This document shows, in pieces, positions 52,335 to 63,363 of a DNA stretch of 64,000 nucleotides; within the stretch, counting starts at the first letter, position 1; each line of letters begins with the position of its first letter. The stretch spans positions 1 to 64,000 of the forward strand of contig JADGDV010000010.1 of NCBI GenBank assembly GCA_016744695.1, written 5' to 3'. The DNA is from Hahellaceae bacterium (GTDB lineage: Bacteria > Pseudomonadota > Gammaproteobacteria > Pseudomonadales > Oleiphilaceae). The position numbers and the translations under genes were made by a program. The notes under the pieces were generated by a model, which was given only the letters and a program-made list of their open reading frames with translations, ran no database searches and was not told where the DNA came from.

Positions 52335-52574
52335 ATGACAGAATCATTGATGTCTCAAGCACTCGATCTAACAGTTGTAGGAATGGGGTTTGTTTTCGTA
52401 TTCCTGATTGTATTGATTGGCGCTACTACGCTTATGTCGAAGTTGGCTATGAAACTTGAGCCACCTGCACCGGAAACACCGGCTGCACCAGCTCATCCAG
52501 CTACTCCGATGAATGACCCTCGACTGATGGCTGTTATCACGGCAGCAGTTGCTAAGTATCGCTCACGCCCATAA
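52335..52574 (+). CDS. oadG: oxaloacetate decarboxylase gamma subunit
   Basis: Small single-TM protein ([23 protein letters not shown]) with Pro/Ala linker, immediately upstream of oadA and oadB. Confidence 0.9.
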   Translation: MTESLMSQALDLTVVGMGFVFVFLIVLIGATTLMSKLAMKLEPPAPETPAAPAHPATPMNDPRLMAVITAAVAKYRSRP

Positions 52575-52624
52575 GCAGTGAGTTTGATAGAACGGAAAAA
52601 CCTTTAACAGAAGGCTTAAATGCA

Positions 52625-54397
52625 ATGACAGATGCTAAAAAACCGTTAGGTATTACCGACGTTGTTTTACGTGACGCTCACCAGTCACTATTCGCAACGC
52701 GAATGCGTATCGACGATATGTTACCCATCGCAGAAAAATTAGATAAAGTAGGCTACTGGTCCCTTGAATCTTGGGGTGGAGCTACTTTTGATACTTGTAT
52801 TCGTTTTCTTGGGGAAGACCCTTGGGATAGAATTCGCGAATTCAAAAAAGCGATGCCTAACACTAAGCATCAAATGTTGTTGCGTGGCCAAAACCTACTA
52901 GGCTATCGCCACTATGCTGATGATGTAGTTGATAAGTTTGTAGAGCGCGCGGCGGAAAATGGCGTAGACGTATTCCGTGTGTTTGATGCGATGAATGATC
53001 CTCGCAATCTTGAAACAGCACTTAAAGCGGTTAAGAAGCAGGGTAAGCACGCACAAGGTACGTTATCTTATACCACAAGCCCTGTGCACAATACTCAGGC
53101 ATGGATCTCGCTGGCTAAGCAGATCGAAGATATGGGTGCAGACTCTATCGCGATTAAAGATATGGCGGGTATCATCTCTCCATATGAGTGTTTCGATTTG
53201 GTTTCACGCCTTAAGCAAGAAACTGATCTTGAAGTTCAGTTGCATTGCCATGCAACGGCTGGTATGTCCGATATGGCGATCCTAAAAGCTATTGAAGCCG
53301 GTGTTGATCGAGTAGATACAGCGATCTCTTCAATGTCGATGACATATGGACATTCAGCAACAGAAACTGTTGTAGCGGCTCTTAAAGGAACCGACAGAGA
53401 TACAGGTCTTGATCTCTTATTGCTTGAAGAAATTGCAGCTTACTTCCGTGAAGTTCGTAAGAAGTACGCAAAATTTGAAGGTGCATTACGCGGTACCGAT
53501 TCTCGTATCTTGGTTGCACAGGTTCCTGGTGGCATGTTAACTAACATGGAAAACCAGTTGAAAGAGCAAGGCGCTGCCGACAAATTTGATGCTGTGCTGG
53601 AAGAGATTCCAAGAGTTCGTGAAGATCTGGGGCATATTCCATTGGTAACACCTACTTCACAAATTGTAGGTACTCAAGCTGTTATCAACGTGTTAACAGG
53701 CGAGCGTTATAAGTCTATATCTAAAGAAACTCAAGGTATCCTTAAGGGTGAGTATGGCGCAGCTCCTGCACCATTTAATAAAGAGCTTCAAGATAGAGTG
53801 CTTGACGGTGCCGAAGTTATTACATGTCGTCCTGCTGACTTGCTAGAAAATGAACTTGATAAAATTGTTGCTGATGTTGAAGCGCTTGCCAAAGAAAAAG
53901 GCTTCAAGCTGGCAGACAATATTATTGATGATGCGCTTAGTTATGCGTTATTCCCTCAGGTAGCTGAAAAGTTCCTTGAGAATCGTGGTAACCCAGATGC
54001 ATTTGAGCCTGTACCTACAGGTAATGAAGTGAAGGTATCTTCTGGTCCTGAGACTTATACTATCAATGTTGAAGGTCAGAATTATGTAGTGCAAGTTGAA
54101 GAAGGTGGGGATATCTCTGCTGTAGCTCCTGCTGGTGGTGTAGCGGCTCCTGTTGGCGCACCCGCTGCAGCAGTGCCTGCAGGTGGTGGTGATCCAGTTG
54201 CAGCACCTTTAGCTGGTACTATCTTCAAAGTTATCGTTGCTGCCGGACAAGCTGTTCAAGAAGGCGATGTGTTAATAATTCTTGAAGCAATGAAGATGGA
54301 GACCGAGGTTCGAGCTGCTAAAGCTGGTACAGTCGGTAGCATCAATGTTGCAGTTGGCGATTCTGTTGCAGTTGGCGACACGCTATTAACGTTGTAA
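52625..54397 (+). CDS. oadA: oxaloacetate decarboxylase alpha subunit (biotin-containing)
   Basis: [33 protein letters not shown]-terminal biotinyl EAMKMETEV. Confidence 0.95.
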   Translation: MTDAKKPLGITDVVLRDAHQSLFATRMRIDDMLPIAEKLDKVGYWSLESWGGATFDTCIRFLGEDPWDRIREFKKAMPNTKHQMLLRGQNLLGYRHYADDVVDKFVERAAENGVDVFRVFDAMNDPRNLETALKAVKKQGKHAQGTLSYTTSPVHNTQAWISLAKQIEDMGADSIAIKDMAGIISPYECFDLVSRLKQETDLEVQLHCHATAGMSDMAILKAIEAGVDRVDTAISSMSMTYGHSATETVVAALKGTDRDTGLDLLLLEEIAAYFREVRKKYAKFEGALRGTDSRILVAQVPGGMLTNMENQLKEQGAADKFDAVLEEIPRVREDLGHIPLVTPTSQIVGTQAVINVLTGERYKSISKETQGILKGEYGAAPAPFNKELQDRVLDGAEVITCRPADLLENELDKIVADVEALAKEKGFKLADNIIDDALSYALFPQVAEKFLENRGNPDAFEPVPTGNEVKVSSGPETYTINVEGQNYVVQVEEGGDISAVAPAGGVAAPVGAPAAAVPAGGGDPVAAPLAGTIFKVIVAAGQAVQEGDVLIILEAMKMETEVRAAKAGTVGSINVAVGDSVAVGDTLLTL

Positions 54398-54412
54398 TAG
54401 GGTTATAAGACG

Positions 54413-55741
54413 ATGGAGAAGATACTAAATTTATGGACCGGTAGTGGTCTATATAATATATCGATTGGGCAGGTTGTGATGATCGTCATCTGCCTTGTCC
54501 TTCTGTATATGGCTATTCGAAAAAAATATGAGCCATTACTGTTACTACCCATTGGTTTTGGCGGTATTCTTGCGAATATCCCTGAGGCAGGGCTTGCTCT
54601 TTCGGCTGTTGAAAATGCTATTCATTTTCAGAAGCCAGAAGTTTTACTTGCGTTAGCTGATGCACTAAAGGTGCCATTTGAAGCTGGGCAGAGTATAACC
54701 AATGAGGTGTTATACGCATTCAAAGACGCCTATAAGTATGCTGATAGCTCAATGTTAGCTGCTGCCAAAAATGTGGCGGCCGATAGCGGGTATACCAACG
54801 GTATGCTTACTAATTTCTACAATGTTGTTATTGGCTCAATGGCTGGTCCTCTACTTATATTTATGGGTGTAGGTGCCATGACTGACTTTGGTCCGATGCT
54901 AGCTAATCCGAAAACAATTCTACTGGGCGCTGCTGCCCAGTTTGGGATATTCGGTACGGTTGTCGGTGCAGCGTTTTTAACAAGTTTAGGTATCGAGGGA
55001 ATGGCCTTTACTATTGAAGAAGCGGCTACCATTGGTATTATCGGTGGTGCTGACGGTCCAACATCTATTTTCGTGTCGAGCATGCTTGCTCCTCACTTAT
55101 TGGGTGCTATCGCAGTTGCGGCATATTCTTATATGGCGTTGGTTCCTGTAATTCAGCCGCCTATCATGAACTTACTAACGACCAAAGAAGAACGTAAAAT
55201 CCAGATGGTTCAGCTTCGCACAGTCAGTAAATTAGAAAAGATACTTTTTCCAATTGCTGTGCTGCTTCTCGTTGCGCTGTTCCTTCCTGATGCAGCACCT
55301 CTTTTAGGTATGTTCTGTCTTGGTAACCTAATGAAAGAGTCTGGTGTTGTTGATCGCCTTTCTGATACAGCTCAGAATGCTTTGATCAATATCGTGACTA
55401 TATTCTTAGGTTTGTCGGTGGGTTCAAAGTTAAGTGCAGATAAGTTCTTAGACCTTCAAACTCTGGGTATTCTGTTCTTAGGTATGGCTGCATTTGCAGT
55501 TGGAACGGGCACGGGTGTAATGATGGCTAAATTAATGAACTTATTTAGCACACATAAAGTCAATCCACTTATTGGGTCTGCAGGAGTATCTGCTGTACCA
55601 ATGGCCGCTCGTGTATCAAATAAAGTAGGTTTGGATAATAATCCTCAAAACTTCTTGTTGATGCATGCCATGGGGCCAAACGTGGCTGGTGTTATCGGTT
55701 CTGCGGTTGCTGCTGGTGTTATGATCAAGTTTCTTGGTTAG
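54413..55741 (+). CDS. oadB: Na+-pumping oxaloacetate decarboxylase beta subunit
   Basis: [15 protein letters not shown]-like region, [51 protein letters not shown]. Confidence 0.95.
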   Translation: MEKILNLWTGSGLYNISIGQVVMIVICLVLLYMAIRKKYEPLLLLPIGFGGILANIPEAGLALSAVENAIHFQKPEVLLALADALKVPFEAGQSITNEVLYAFKDAYKYADSSMLAAAKNVAADSGYTNGMLTNFYNVVIGSMAGPLLIFMGVGAMTDFGPMLANPKTILLGAAAQFGIFGTVVGAAFLTSLGIEGMAFTIEEAATIGIIGGADGPTSIFVSSMLAPHLLGAIAVAAYSYMALVPVIQPPIMNLLTTKEERKIQMVQLRTVSKLEKILFPIAVLLLVALFLPDAAPLLGMFCLGNLMKESGVVDRLSDTAQNALINIVTIFLGLSVGSKLSADKFLDLQTLGILFLGMAAFAVGTGTGVMMAKLMNLFSTHKVNPLIGSAGVSAVPMAARVSNKVGLDNNPQNFLLMHAMGPNVAGVIGSAVAAGVMIKFLG

Positions 55742-55784
55742 GCATTAGCCACTCACGTCAGCTTATGTTGATGATTGAGTAAAC

Positions 55785-55817
55785 AAAAAGCCATTACTTT
55801 ATGAGTAATGGCTTTTT
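55785..55817 (+). terminator. Rho-independent terminator aaaaagccattact-ttatg-agtaatggcttttt
   Basis: 14-bp perfect stem with T-tract after oadB. Confidence 0.9.
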
Positions 55818-55921
55818 GCGTTTTTAGGTTTACAATCTAAGCAGGTTTACTATTTAACTAGGGGTCGAATGACACTTTGTCGCGTAGCCGTGATGCAGTG
55901 CAACGGAATCAAGGGGGGCTT

Positions 55922-56230
55922 ATGAATGAACAATTTATCACGCTTAAAAACTTAAGCGGTGCACTAAATAATGCTTTTCACAGTAAAGATTGGGATAAAA
56001 TTGCCAATCTTGATTTAAAAGCTCAGGCAATAATTAATGAAAGTGCACTGCTCATAAAAAGTGATGCAGATAAAGTTGTGTTTACTGCGCTTATTGCCGA
56101 GTTGCAATCATTCTACGATCAACTCACCGCTGAAAATAATAATCGTCGTTCAGAGCTTGGTTCAGAGCTTAAAAAATTGAATAGGGAGCATAATGCGATT
56201 AGTCAATACTTGAAGTCCTCAGCTTACTAG
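55922..56230 (+). CDS. FliT-like flagellar chaperone candidate
   Basis: ORF 55877-56230; ATG 55922 MNEQFITLKNLSGALNNAFHSKDWDKIANLDLKAQAIINESALLIKSDADK, small helical protein next to fleQ. Confidence 0.5.
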   Translation: MNEQFITLKNLSGALNNAFHSKDWDKIANLDLKAQAIINESALLIKSDADKVVFTALIAELQSFYDQLTAENNNRRSELGSELKKLNREHNAISQYLKSSAY

Positions 56231-56514
56231 ACTGATCTAAAATACATAGTTAGCTCTTTCCTTATCTTGTTCATTGTGCCAAAAAAATGTTCATTTTCAA
56301 TAAATGTCACAAAAATGATGAAAATCACGTCATAAATTTGACCAAACCTTGTTTGCATACTTTACTGTTCATATATGTGATAAGAACGATCTATAGGCCT
56401 CTGATTTAAGGGAATATTACCTTTCTTAATTCGTACGATGCCGGTCTTTGTTTCTGTCTATTTGTATTGGCTTTAGTCATTTTTTGCATAGCTAAGATAA
56501 GGGTTTGCTGTACC

Positions 56515-57957
56515 ATGCGGAAGGATATGAAAATTTTATTAGTTCACGATGATCTTGTACTACGTCGTGATTTAAAGGTTGTTCTTGAGTTTTTAGATGA
56601 AACAGTTGTTGAGTGTGGAACACAAGAGTGGCAGGCAGCGATTGATGAAAATTTTGAGTCCGCTGAAGATCTAGCACTTATTTTTACTCAGTGTGGGTCA
56701 GAAGAGTTACCTGACTTTTTAGCCTTAGTCGATGAAATTGATGTTTCTGTGCCTGTGCTGTTATCAGGCGAGACGTCACTAGATAAAGTTGATGACGTAT
56801 TAAAGAAAAAAGTAATAGCTCAGTTAGACTCACCGCTTAACTATAATAAAACAATCGACAGCTTATACCGAGCGCAGGTTTATCGTGAGCAGTATTCAAA
56901 TAGCGTGGCACGTGGCAAACAGCGTCAGGTACAGCTATTTAGAAGTTTAGTAGGTACCAGTAGAGGGGTTCAGAGTGTTCGTGAGCTGATGTCTCAAGTG
57001 GCGGACAAAGAAGTTAGTGTGCTTATTACCGGGGAGTCTGGAACAGGTAAAGAAGTCGTTGCTCGTAATCTTCACTACAACTCGCATCGCCGAAATAAAC
57101 CTTTTGTGCCTGTGAATTGTGGGGCTATTCCTGCAGAACTTTTAGAAAGCGAATTGTTCGGCCATGAAAAAGGCGCGTTTACAGGTGCTATTACCACTAG
57201 GGCGGGTCGTTTTGAGTTGGCTGAAGGCGGTACGCTCTTTCTTGATGAAATTGGCGATATGCCTCTCAGTATGCAGGTTAAAATATTACGTGTGTTACAG
57301 GAGCGTACTTTTGAGCGAGTAGGGGGAAATAAAACCCTTAAGGCTGATGTGAGAGTTATTGCTGCAACACATAAGAGTCTTGAAGATATGATTGTTGATG
57401 GGGGCTTCAGAGAGGATTTATATTATCGATTAAACGTATTTCCTATTGAAATGCCTTCATTAAAAGAACGTGTAGAAGATATACCTTTGTTGATGAATGA
57501 GCTGATATCACGAATGGAAAAAGAAAAGCGTGGTTCAATACGCTTTAATTCAGCGGCTATTATGAGTTTGTGTCGCCATGAGTGGCCAGGTAATGTGAGG
57601 GAGTTAGCCAACCTTGTGGAGCGTCTTTCTATTACGCATCCTTATGACGTTATTGGTGTAACGGAACTGCCCAATAAGTATCGTCATATTGAAGATAGTG
57701 ATGAAGATTTCACTATTTCAGATAATGGAATGAAAGTTCCTTCTGTAATATTAGATAGTGATGCACCTGCTTTGCTTCCAGTTAATGGTGTTGATTTAAA
57801 AGAGTATTTAGCTAACTTAGAAAAAACGCTAATTCAGCAAGCGCTAGATGAGTCCTCTGGTGTGGTGGCCAGAGCGGCAGAAAAGCTTCGCATAAGAAGA
57901 ACGACCTTGGTTGAAAAGGTTAGAAAATACGGTTTAAACAATAAAGAAGACGAATAA
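56515..57957 (+). CDS. fleQ: sigma-54-dependent flagellar master regulator FleQ
   Basis: AAA+ [53 protein letters not shown]; atypical N-terminal receiver; HTH; followed by fleSR. ORF 56467-57957; start 56515 or 56527. Confidence 0.93.
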   Translation: MRKDMKILLVHDDLVLRRDLKVVLEFLDETVVECGTQEWQAAIDENFESAEDLALIFTQCGSEELPDFLALVDEIDVSVPVLLSGETSLDKVDDVLKKKVIAQLDSPLNYNKTIDSLYRAQVYREQYSNSVARGKQRQVQLFRSLVGTSRGVQSVRELMSQVADKEVSVLITGESGTGKEVVARNLHYNSHRRNKPFVPVNCGAIPAELLESELFGHEKGAFTGAITTRAGRFELAEGGTLFLDEIGDMPLSMQVKILRVLQERTFERVGGNKTLKADVRVIAATHKSLEDMIVDGGFREDLYYRLNVFPIEMPSLKERVEDIPLLMNELISRMEKEKRGSIRFNSAAIMSLCRHEWPGNVRELANLVERLSITHPYDVIGVTELPNKYRHIEDSDEDFTISDNGMKVPSVILDSDAPALLPVNGVDLKEYLANLEKTLIQQALDESSGVVARAAEKLRIRRTTLVEKVRKYGLNNKEDE

Positions 57958-57976
57958 TAAATCCTTCATTTTTTAT

Positions 57977-58001
57977 GTAGGGTGTGCATGACACACCCTG
58001 C
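57977..58001. repeat. short REP-like palindrome gtagggtgtg-catga-cacaccctgc
   Basis: 10-bp arms with one mismatch, sharing GTAGGGTGTG with 40210-40270; between fleQ and fleS. Confidence 0.6.
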
Positions 58002-58122
58002 AGATTTTCAATAGTCTCTCCCTCCTAGCTTTATTTCTGAATTCAATTGATAGTGCCATATTATTGACTGCTTTAGGTCTGTTTAATTTATATGGCATTG
58101 AAAATAAAGAGTATTTTTTCTG

Positions 58123-58138
58123 TGGCACGCAATATGCT
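58123..58138 (+). promoter_or_regulatory. sigma-54 promoter TGGCACGCAATATGCT upstream of fleS
   Basis: Good -24 TGGCAC and GG-N10-GC spacing. Confidence 0.7.
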
Positions 58139-58243
58139 TTATCTCCTGTATATCAGGATTGATGACTTTTTATTGTCAGTCTAAATAATAATACGTTTTC
58201 TTAGTGGTTGTGTCTTAAACAGAAAGTAGGAAAGGTGAGCATC

Positions 58244-59536
58244 ATGAATTATCAGGAACCTATTATGTTGGCCAATGTTGCCGGTATGCCGAAAGGACAT
58301 ATCGTAGAAACACTTGGTGATATTGACGATATAGATGCATTGTTTGCCAAGACTGAATTTACCACCACTGAGTTTGATAAAAATGATTTGCCTGATGCAA
58401 ATAATGATGAGGCGCCAGTTGAGCAGGCCTTAGAGTTGTTTAGTCGCATGTCTGTGCAATTAACCGATTCGTATAGAACACTAGAGAAAAGAGTAAGTCA
58501 GCTTAATGGTGAGCTTACAACAGAGGTTGAACAGCGCAGAAACGAACTTGAAGAAAAGGAAAGAATAGCTGATAGGCTTTCAACCCTTTTAGATGTTCTT
58601 CCTGCTGGTGTTGTGTTGTTGGATGGTCACGGTGTAGTAAGTGAATCTAACCCTGCTGCAACAGGTTTGTTGGGTGAGCCACTTGAAGGTGAGAGTTGGG
58701 TAAATATTATTAAGCGTTGTTTTGCTCCTAGGCATGATGACGGGCATGAGGTTTCATTAAAAGATGGTCGACGAGTGCGAATAGAAACTCGGTCCATGTC
58801 AGAAGGGCCTGGTCAATTGGTTTTGCTAACCGACCTAACAGAAACAAGAGAGTTGCAATCAAAAGTTAGCCGAACTGAGCGCTTATCTTCATTAGGGCGA
58901 ATGGTTGCATCTTTAGCACATCAAATTAGAACACCGCTATCTACCGCTATGCTTTATACCGGTCATCTCACTCAAGATAATATTAGTGATGATATGAGGC
59001 ATAAATGTGCAGAGAAAGTGATGTCACGTCTGACCCATTTAGAGCATCAAATCAGAGATATGCTTATTTTTGCTAAGGGTGAAACACGTTTGGCCGAACG
59101 CGTTACTGCCTCAGACTTATTTGATCAACTTAAGCAGGCGGCAGAAACACCCGTTAATAATGCAAATGCGCAGGTCGAATGGGAGGATTCATCAAGAAAT
59201 GTCTCCCTTTTATGTAATAGAGACACGTTAGTAGGGGCTTGTTTAAATTTAATAAACAACAGTCTTGAGGCGTTGCCTGACGGTGCTAAGTTAAAAGTAA
59301 AAGTGGTGTCGCCAGGGAAAGGTTTTGTGAATATTGAAGTGCATGATAATGGCCCCGGTTTTACGTCGGAACAAAAGAACAAAATAATGGATGCTTTTTA
59401 TACCACTAAATCTCATGGTACAGGTCTTGGTTTGGCGGTGGTTCAGGCAGTTATCAAAGCGCATCATGGAAAGTTTTATATAACGTCTAGTGATGATGGG
59501 GCTAAAGCGGTTATTACGCTGCCCATTCATGAATAG
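58244..59536 (+). CDS. fleS: flagellar sensor histidine kinase FleS/FlrB
   Basis: PAS; SSLGRMVASLAHQIRTPLSTAMLYTGHL; NNSLEAL; DNGPGF; GTGLGLAVVQAV. Confidence 0.92.
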   Translation: MNYQEPIMLANVAGMPKGHIVETLGDIDDIDALFAKTEFTTTEFDKNDLPDANNDEAPVEQALELFSRMSVQLTDSYRTLEKRVSQLNGELTTEVEQRRNELEEKERIADRLSTLLDVLPAGVVLLDGHGVVSESNPAATGLLGEPLEGESWVNIIKRCFAPRHDDGHEVSLKDGRRVRIETRSMSEGPGQLVLLTDLTETRELQSKVSRTERLSSLGRMVASLAHQIRTPLSTAMLYTGHLTQDNISDDMRHKCAEKVMSRLTHLEHQIRDMLIFAKGETRLAERVTASDLFDQLKQAAETPVNNANAQVEWEDSSRNVSLLCNRDTLVGACLNLINNSLEALPDGAKLKVKVVSPGKGFVNIEVHDNGPGFTSEQKNKIMDAFYTTKSHGTGLGLAVVQAVIKAHHGKFYITSSDDGAKAVITLPIHE

Positions 59537-59548
59537 CGGAGAATTGAA

Positions 59549-61012
59549 ATGACTAAGACAACAATATTAATTGTAGAAGATGATCGAGAGCTTAGAGAGG
59601 CTTTAGCGACTACCTTAGAGATTGCAGATTATGCATGTATAACGGCAGACTGTGCTGAGGCCGCAATCCCTTTACTAGAGAAGCGTTTGATCGACTTGGT
59701 TGTTAGTGATGTAAATATGCCGGGTATGAATGGGCATGAGTTACTTGATCATATACATCGCCAATTCCCTGCTGTACCTGCCATGTTGATAACAGCGTAT
59801 GGTCAAATAAGTGACGCAGTATCTGCTATGCAGTCTGGCGCGGTTGATTATATAGTTAAACCCTTTGAGCCAAGCGTACTTATTGATTCCGTAAAAAGAG
59901 TGCTTGGTGAAGTGTGTACCTCTAAAGAAGGGTTGCCTGTTGCTGAAGATCCTTTTAGTCGTCAGTTATTTCAGTTAGCTAAAAAAGTGGCATCATCAGA
60001 CTCTACTGTGATGATTTCAGGAGAGAGCGGTACCGGTAAAGAGGTGCTTGCACGATATATACATTCTCAGTCACCTAGAAAGAATAAGCCATTTATAGCA
60101 CTTAACTGCGCCGCTATTCCTGAGAATATGTTAGAGGCCATTTTGTTTGGGCACGAAAAAGGCGCGTATACAGGTGCTTATAACAGTGCGCCAGGAAAAT
60201 TTGAGCAAGCCAATGGTGGAACCATACTACTCGATGAAATATCTGAAATGGATATTGGTCTGCAGGCGAAATTATTGCGTGTGATTCAAGAGCGTGAAGT
60301 GGAGCGTGTCGGAGGACGAAAAACAATTTCGCTTGATGTTAGGGTGCTAGCAACAACGAATAGAGACTTAAAAGAATATGTGAGTGAAGGGCGCTTTAGA
60401 GAAGATCTTTACTATCGTCTAAGTGTTTTCCCTATGCAGTGGCGCCCGCTCAGAGAAAGGCCTTTGGATATTGTTCCTTTAGCTGAAAGGTTGCTGGATG
60501 ATCATATTAATAAAATGAAGTTGCCTTGTGTGAGTCTTGATTACTCTGCTAAAACCGCCATGCAAGCTTATCCGTGGCCGGGTAATGTAAGAGAGTTGGA
60601 TAATGCGATTCAACGCGCGCTTATTCTGCAGCAAGGTAATGTGATCTCTAGTGCCGATTTGTGCTTGGACCTCAATGGCGGGCAAGGCTTTGTAGGTGAG
60701 ACATTTTCGCCAGACCTTTCTGTGGCGCCAGGTGTGAATTACTCAGATCAAGAATCAGTTAGCCCTCCTGTTGGGTTGGTTGAGACCGCGAATCTTGAGA
60801 TGGCGAGCAGTGATGGTGACGGAGCCAGTGCTCTGGGTAACGATCTCAGGCAGCGTGAGTTTCAAATAATTATCGATATGCTTCGAAAAGAAAATGGTCG
60901 TAAAAAGCAGACGGCCGAGAAGCTGGGGATCAGTCCAAGAACACTTCGTTATAAATTAGCTAGAATGAGAGATTGTGGTATAGATCTAGATGCAGAGTTA
61001 TCTGCTGCCTAA
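59549..61012 (+). CDS. fleR: flagellar sigma-54 response regulator FleR/FlrC
   Basis: Receiver LIVEDDRELREAL...LVVSDVNMPGMNG; AAA+ [53 protein letters not shown]; Fis-type HTH. Confidence 0.94.
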   Translation: MTKTTILIVEDDRELREALATTLEIADYACITADCAEAAIPLLEKRLIDLVVSDVNMPGMNGHELLDHIHRQFPAVPAMLITAYGQISDAVSAMQSGAVDYIVKPFEPSVLIDSVKRVLGEVCTSKEGLPVAEDPFSRQLFQLAKKVASSDSTVMISGESGTGKEVLARYIHSQSPRKNKPFIALNCAAIPENMLEAILFGHEKGAYTGAYNSAPGKFEQANGGTILLDEISEMDIGLQAKLLRVIQEREVERVGGRKTISLDVRVLATTNRDLKEYVSEGRFREDLYYRLSVFPMQWRPLRERPLDIVPLAERLLDDHINKMKLPCVSLDYSAKTAMQAYPWPGNVRELDNAIQRALILQQGNVISSADLCLDLNGGQGFVGETFSPDLSVAPGVNYSDQESVSPPVGLVETANLEMASSDGDGASALGNDLRQREFQIIIDMLRKENGRKKQTAEKLGISPRTLRYKLARMRDCGIDLDAELSAA

Positions 61013-61033
61013 TATTTAAAACTGTTTCAGTCT

Positions 61034-61058
61034 GGGGAGCTTATGCTCCCTTTTTTTA
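61034..61058 (+). terminator. Rho-independent terminator gggagc-ttat-gctccctttttt
   Basis: 6-bp GC-rich stem plus T7 tract following fleR. Confidence 0.8.
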
Positions 61059-61094
61059 TGCCTGAATTTTCTTGTCTACCATAAATGGTTTAGT

Positions 61095-61110
61095 TGGCCT
61101 GCTTCGTGCA
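61095..61110 (+). promoter_or_regulatory. candidate sigma-54 promoter TGGCCTGCTTCGTGCA upstream of fliE
   Basis: GG-N10-GC spacing conserved; -24 imperfect (TGGCCT). Confidence 0.5.
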
Positions 61111-61197
61111 TTACTAAGAGTATATAAGGGTATTGGGTTTCTAGAAGACGAGAAACTGACAAAAAGTTGACGGGTTTGTGAATAATAGGAGGTAAGC

Positions 61198-61572
61198 ATG
61201 TCTGGTATAGGTCAAGTTACAGGCAGAGCTGATATTAATCAGGTGTTGGAAAATATGCGCAATATGAAAGCGCAGGTTCAACGCCCGGAAGAACTCCGGG
61301 AGCCTTCGCCGACGACGAGCGTCACTTCAGTTCAGCCCACAAACGGTACGCCTGATTTTGGTTCTTTACTCTCTCGTGCAGTAGATGGCGTTAACGAAAC
61401 ACAGCAAGAGGCAAGTGCCTTAAAAACATCTTATGAGCAGGGTGATCCTACGGTTGATATTACGCGTGTAATGGTTCAGGCACAAAAAGCCACCGTTTCA
61501 TTTCAAGCTTTAACACAGGTTAGAAATAAAGTAGTTCAAGCATACGAAGATATAATGAAAATGCCTATTTAA
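61198..61572 (+). CDS. fliE: flagellar hook-basal body protein FliE
   Basis: [72 protein letters not shown]. Confidence 0.95.
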   Translation: MSGIGQVTGRADINQVLENMRNMKAQVQRPEELREPSPTTSVTSVQPTNGTPDFGSLLSRAVDGVNETQQEASALKTSYEQGDPTVDITRVMVQAQKATVSFQALTQVRNKVVQAYEDIMKMPI

Positions 61573-61641
61573 TGGCAGGTTATACGTAAAAACCATCAGC
61601 AAAAAATGATTAGTTAGAAACAAAAATAAAGGGTTAAAGTC

Positions 61642-63363
61642 ATGGCGAGTGTTCCTGTAGCAACTAACAGCGATCTACCTGGAGCGGGTACAGCATTAGC
61701 TAATACCGCTTCATCTGAGCCTGATAATGAAATGTTCATGGGCTTTAATAAACTCAACCTGATGCGTCAGGTGGGCTTAATGATAGGTCTAGCTGCCAGT
61801 GTCGCTTTAGGCTTGTCGGTGGTGTTGTGGGCGCAGGAGCCTAACTACCAGCCTGTTATGAGTAACCTAAACAATATGGATATTGGCGAAGTAGCCGATA
61901 TTCTTAATCAAAATGATATTTCTTATAATATTGATCCCGCATCAGGGGTGCTTTTAGTTGAAAGCAGTGAGATTCATCGAGCACGTTTGAAGTTAGCCGC
62001 AGCGGGTATTACTGAAGATAAGCCTCTGGGCTATGAGTTGCTAGATCAGGAGCAAGGTTTAGGCACTAGTCAGTTTATGGAAAGTTCACGTTTTAAGCGG
62101 GGTCTTGAAGGTGAGCTAGCTAAAACAATATCAAGCTTGAGGAATGTCAGAAGTGCGCGTGTTCATTTAGCGATTCCAAAGCGTTCTGTTTTTGTTCGGG
62201 ATATAAGAAAGCCCACAGCCTCTGTCTTTTTAGAGGTATTTACAGGTCGACCGTTAGTTAAAGGGCAGGTTGATTCAGTAGTGAATTTGGTGGCAGGCAG
62301 CGTGCCTGAAATGAATAAAGATGATGTGACGGTTGTAGATCAGAAAGGCAATTTATTGTCTAGAAACGATGAAAGTGATGAAGATCGTATGGCCTTGAAA
62401 GAATTTGATTACTCAAGGAAGATGGAGAAAGTGCTTAACAGCAGAGTTTCCAGCATGCTCGAGCCTATTTTAGGTAGTGGCCGTTTTAGGTCAGAGGTGA
62501 CAGCCGATGTTGATTTTACCGCCATAGAGCAAGCCGAAGAAATATATAACCCCGATATGCAAGCGATTCGAAGTGAACAAACACTCGATGAGCAACGTGG
62601 TGTTGCGGGAGCCTTAGGGGGCATACCTGGTGCTTTATCAAATCAACCTCCTGGTGCGGCTACAGTACCAGAGGTTGCAGGTGCTGCGGGAGAAGAAGGT
62701 GGGGCAGGTGGAATGTCTGACTTGCGTAAACAAACCACGCGAAACTACGAGGTTGATAGAACGGTGAGCTACACTAAGAATCAGCAAGGCACTATTAAGC
62801 GCCTTACTGTAGCCGTAGCTATTGATGATATTCGCAAAATTGACCCAGCAACAGGAGATGTTAGCTTTGTGCCATGGACAGAAAATGAACTACAGCGCCT
62901 TACCTTATTGGTTCGGAATGCCGTAGGCTATTCTGCATCAAGAGGGGATAGTGTAAATGTAATAAACACGCCTTTTGCTGCAGAAGAAATTGTGCCTTTT
63001 GAAGAAACACCGATATGGCAGCAGCAGTGGTTGCTAGATTTTGTAAAACCAATAATGGCCGGTATCGTATTATTGATTTTAGTGCTTGGTTTAGTTCGTC
63101 CAACGCTTAAAAGTCTTGCTCAAAGTGGACAGAATGCTAAAGAGCTTGCTTTGGCAGGTGATGAAGATGGCTTGGCTGAGCTAGATCAGTTAGGTGCTGG
63201 TTCGCCAGAAGGGAAAGTGACACTCAGCTCTACGGATGAATTTCTTTTACCTGGTGCCTCAGAGGGGTATGATAAACAACTAAATGCCCTTAAAGGACTT
63301 GTAGTGGAAGATCCGGCAAGAGTAGCGCAGGTAGTAAGACAATGGGTAAATGCAGATGACTGA
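61642..63363 (+). CDS. fliF: flagellar M-ring protein FliF
   Basis: LNNMDIGEVADILNQNDISYNIDPASGVLLVESSEIHRARLKLAAAGI; ARVHLAIPKRSVFVRD; C-terminal FliG-binding tail. Confidence 0.96.
   Translation: MASVPVATNSDLPGAGTALANTASSEPDNEMFMGFNKLNLMRQVGLMIGLAASVALGLSVVLWAQEPNYQPVMSNLNNMDIGEVADILNQNDISYNIDPASGVLLVESSEIHRARLKLAAAGITEDKPLGYELLDQEQGLGTSQFMESSRFKRGLEGELAKTISSLRNVRSARVHLAIPKRSVFVRDIRKPTASVFLEVFTGRPLVKGQVDSVVNLVAGSVPEMNKDDVTVVDQKGNLLSRNDESDEDRMALKEFDYSRKMEKVLNSRVSSMLEPILGSGRFRSEVTADVDFTAIEQAEEIYNPDMQAIRSEQTLDEQRGVAGALGGIPGALSNQPPGAATVPEVAGAAGEEGGAGGMSDLRKQTTRNYEVDRTVSYTKNQQGTIKRLTVAVAIDDIRKIDPATGDVSFVPWTENELQRLTLLVRNAVGYSASRGDSVNVINTPFAAEEIVPFEETPIWQQQWLLDFVKPIMAGIVLLILVLGLVRPTLKSLAQSGQNAKELALAGDEDGLAELDQLGAGSPEGKVTLSSTDEFLLPGASEGYDKQLNALKGLVVEDPARVAQVVRQWVNADD

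Noticed and set aside
52168-52459. Small ORFs 52168-52362 (-) and 52232-52459 (+) in the oad leader
   Set aside because: Overlap the structured leader and oadG in other frames, no RBS or protein-like composition.
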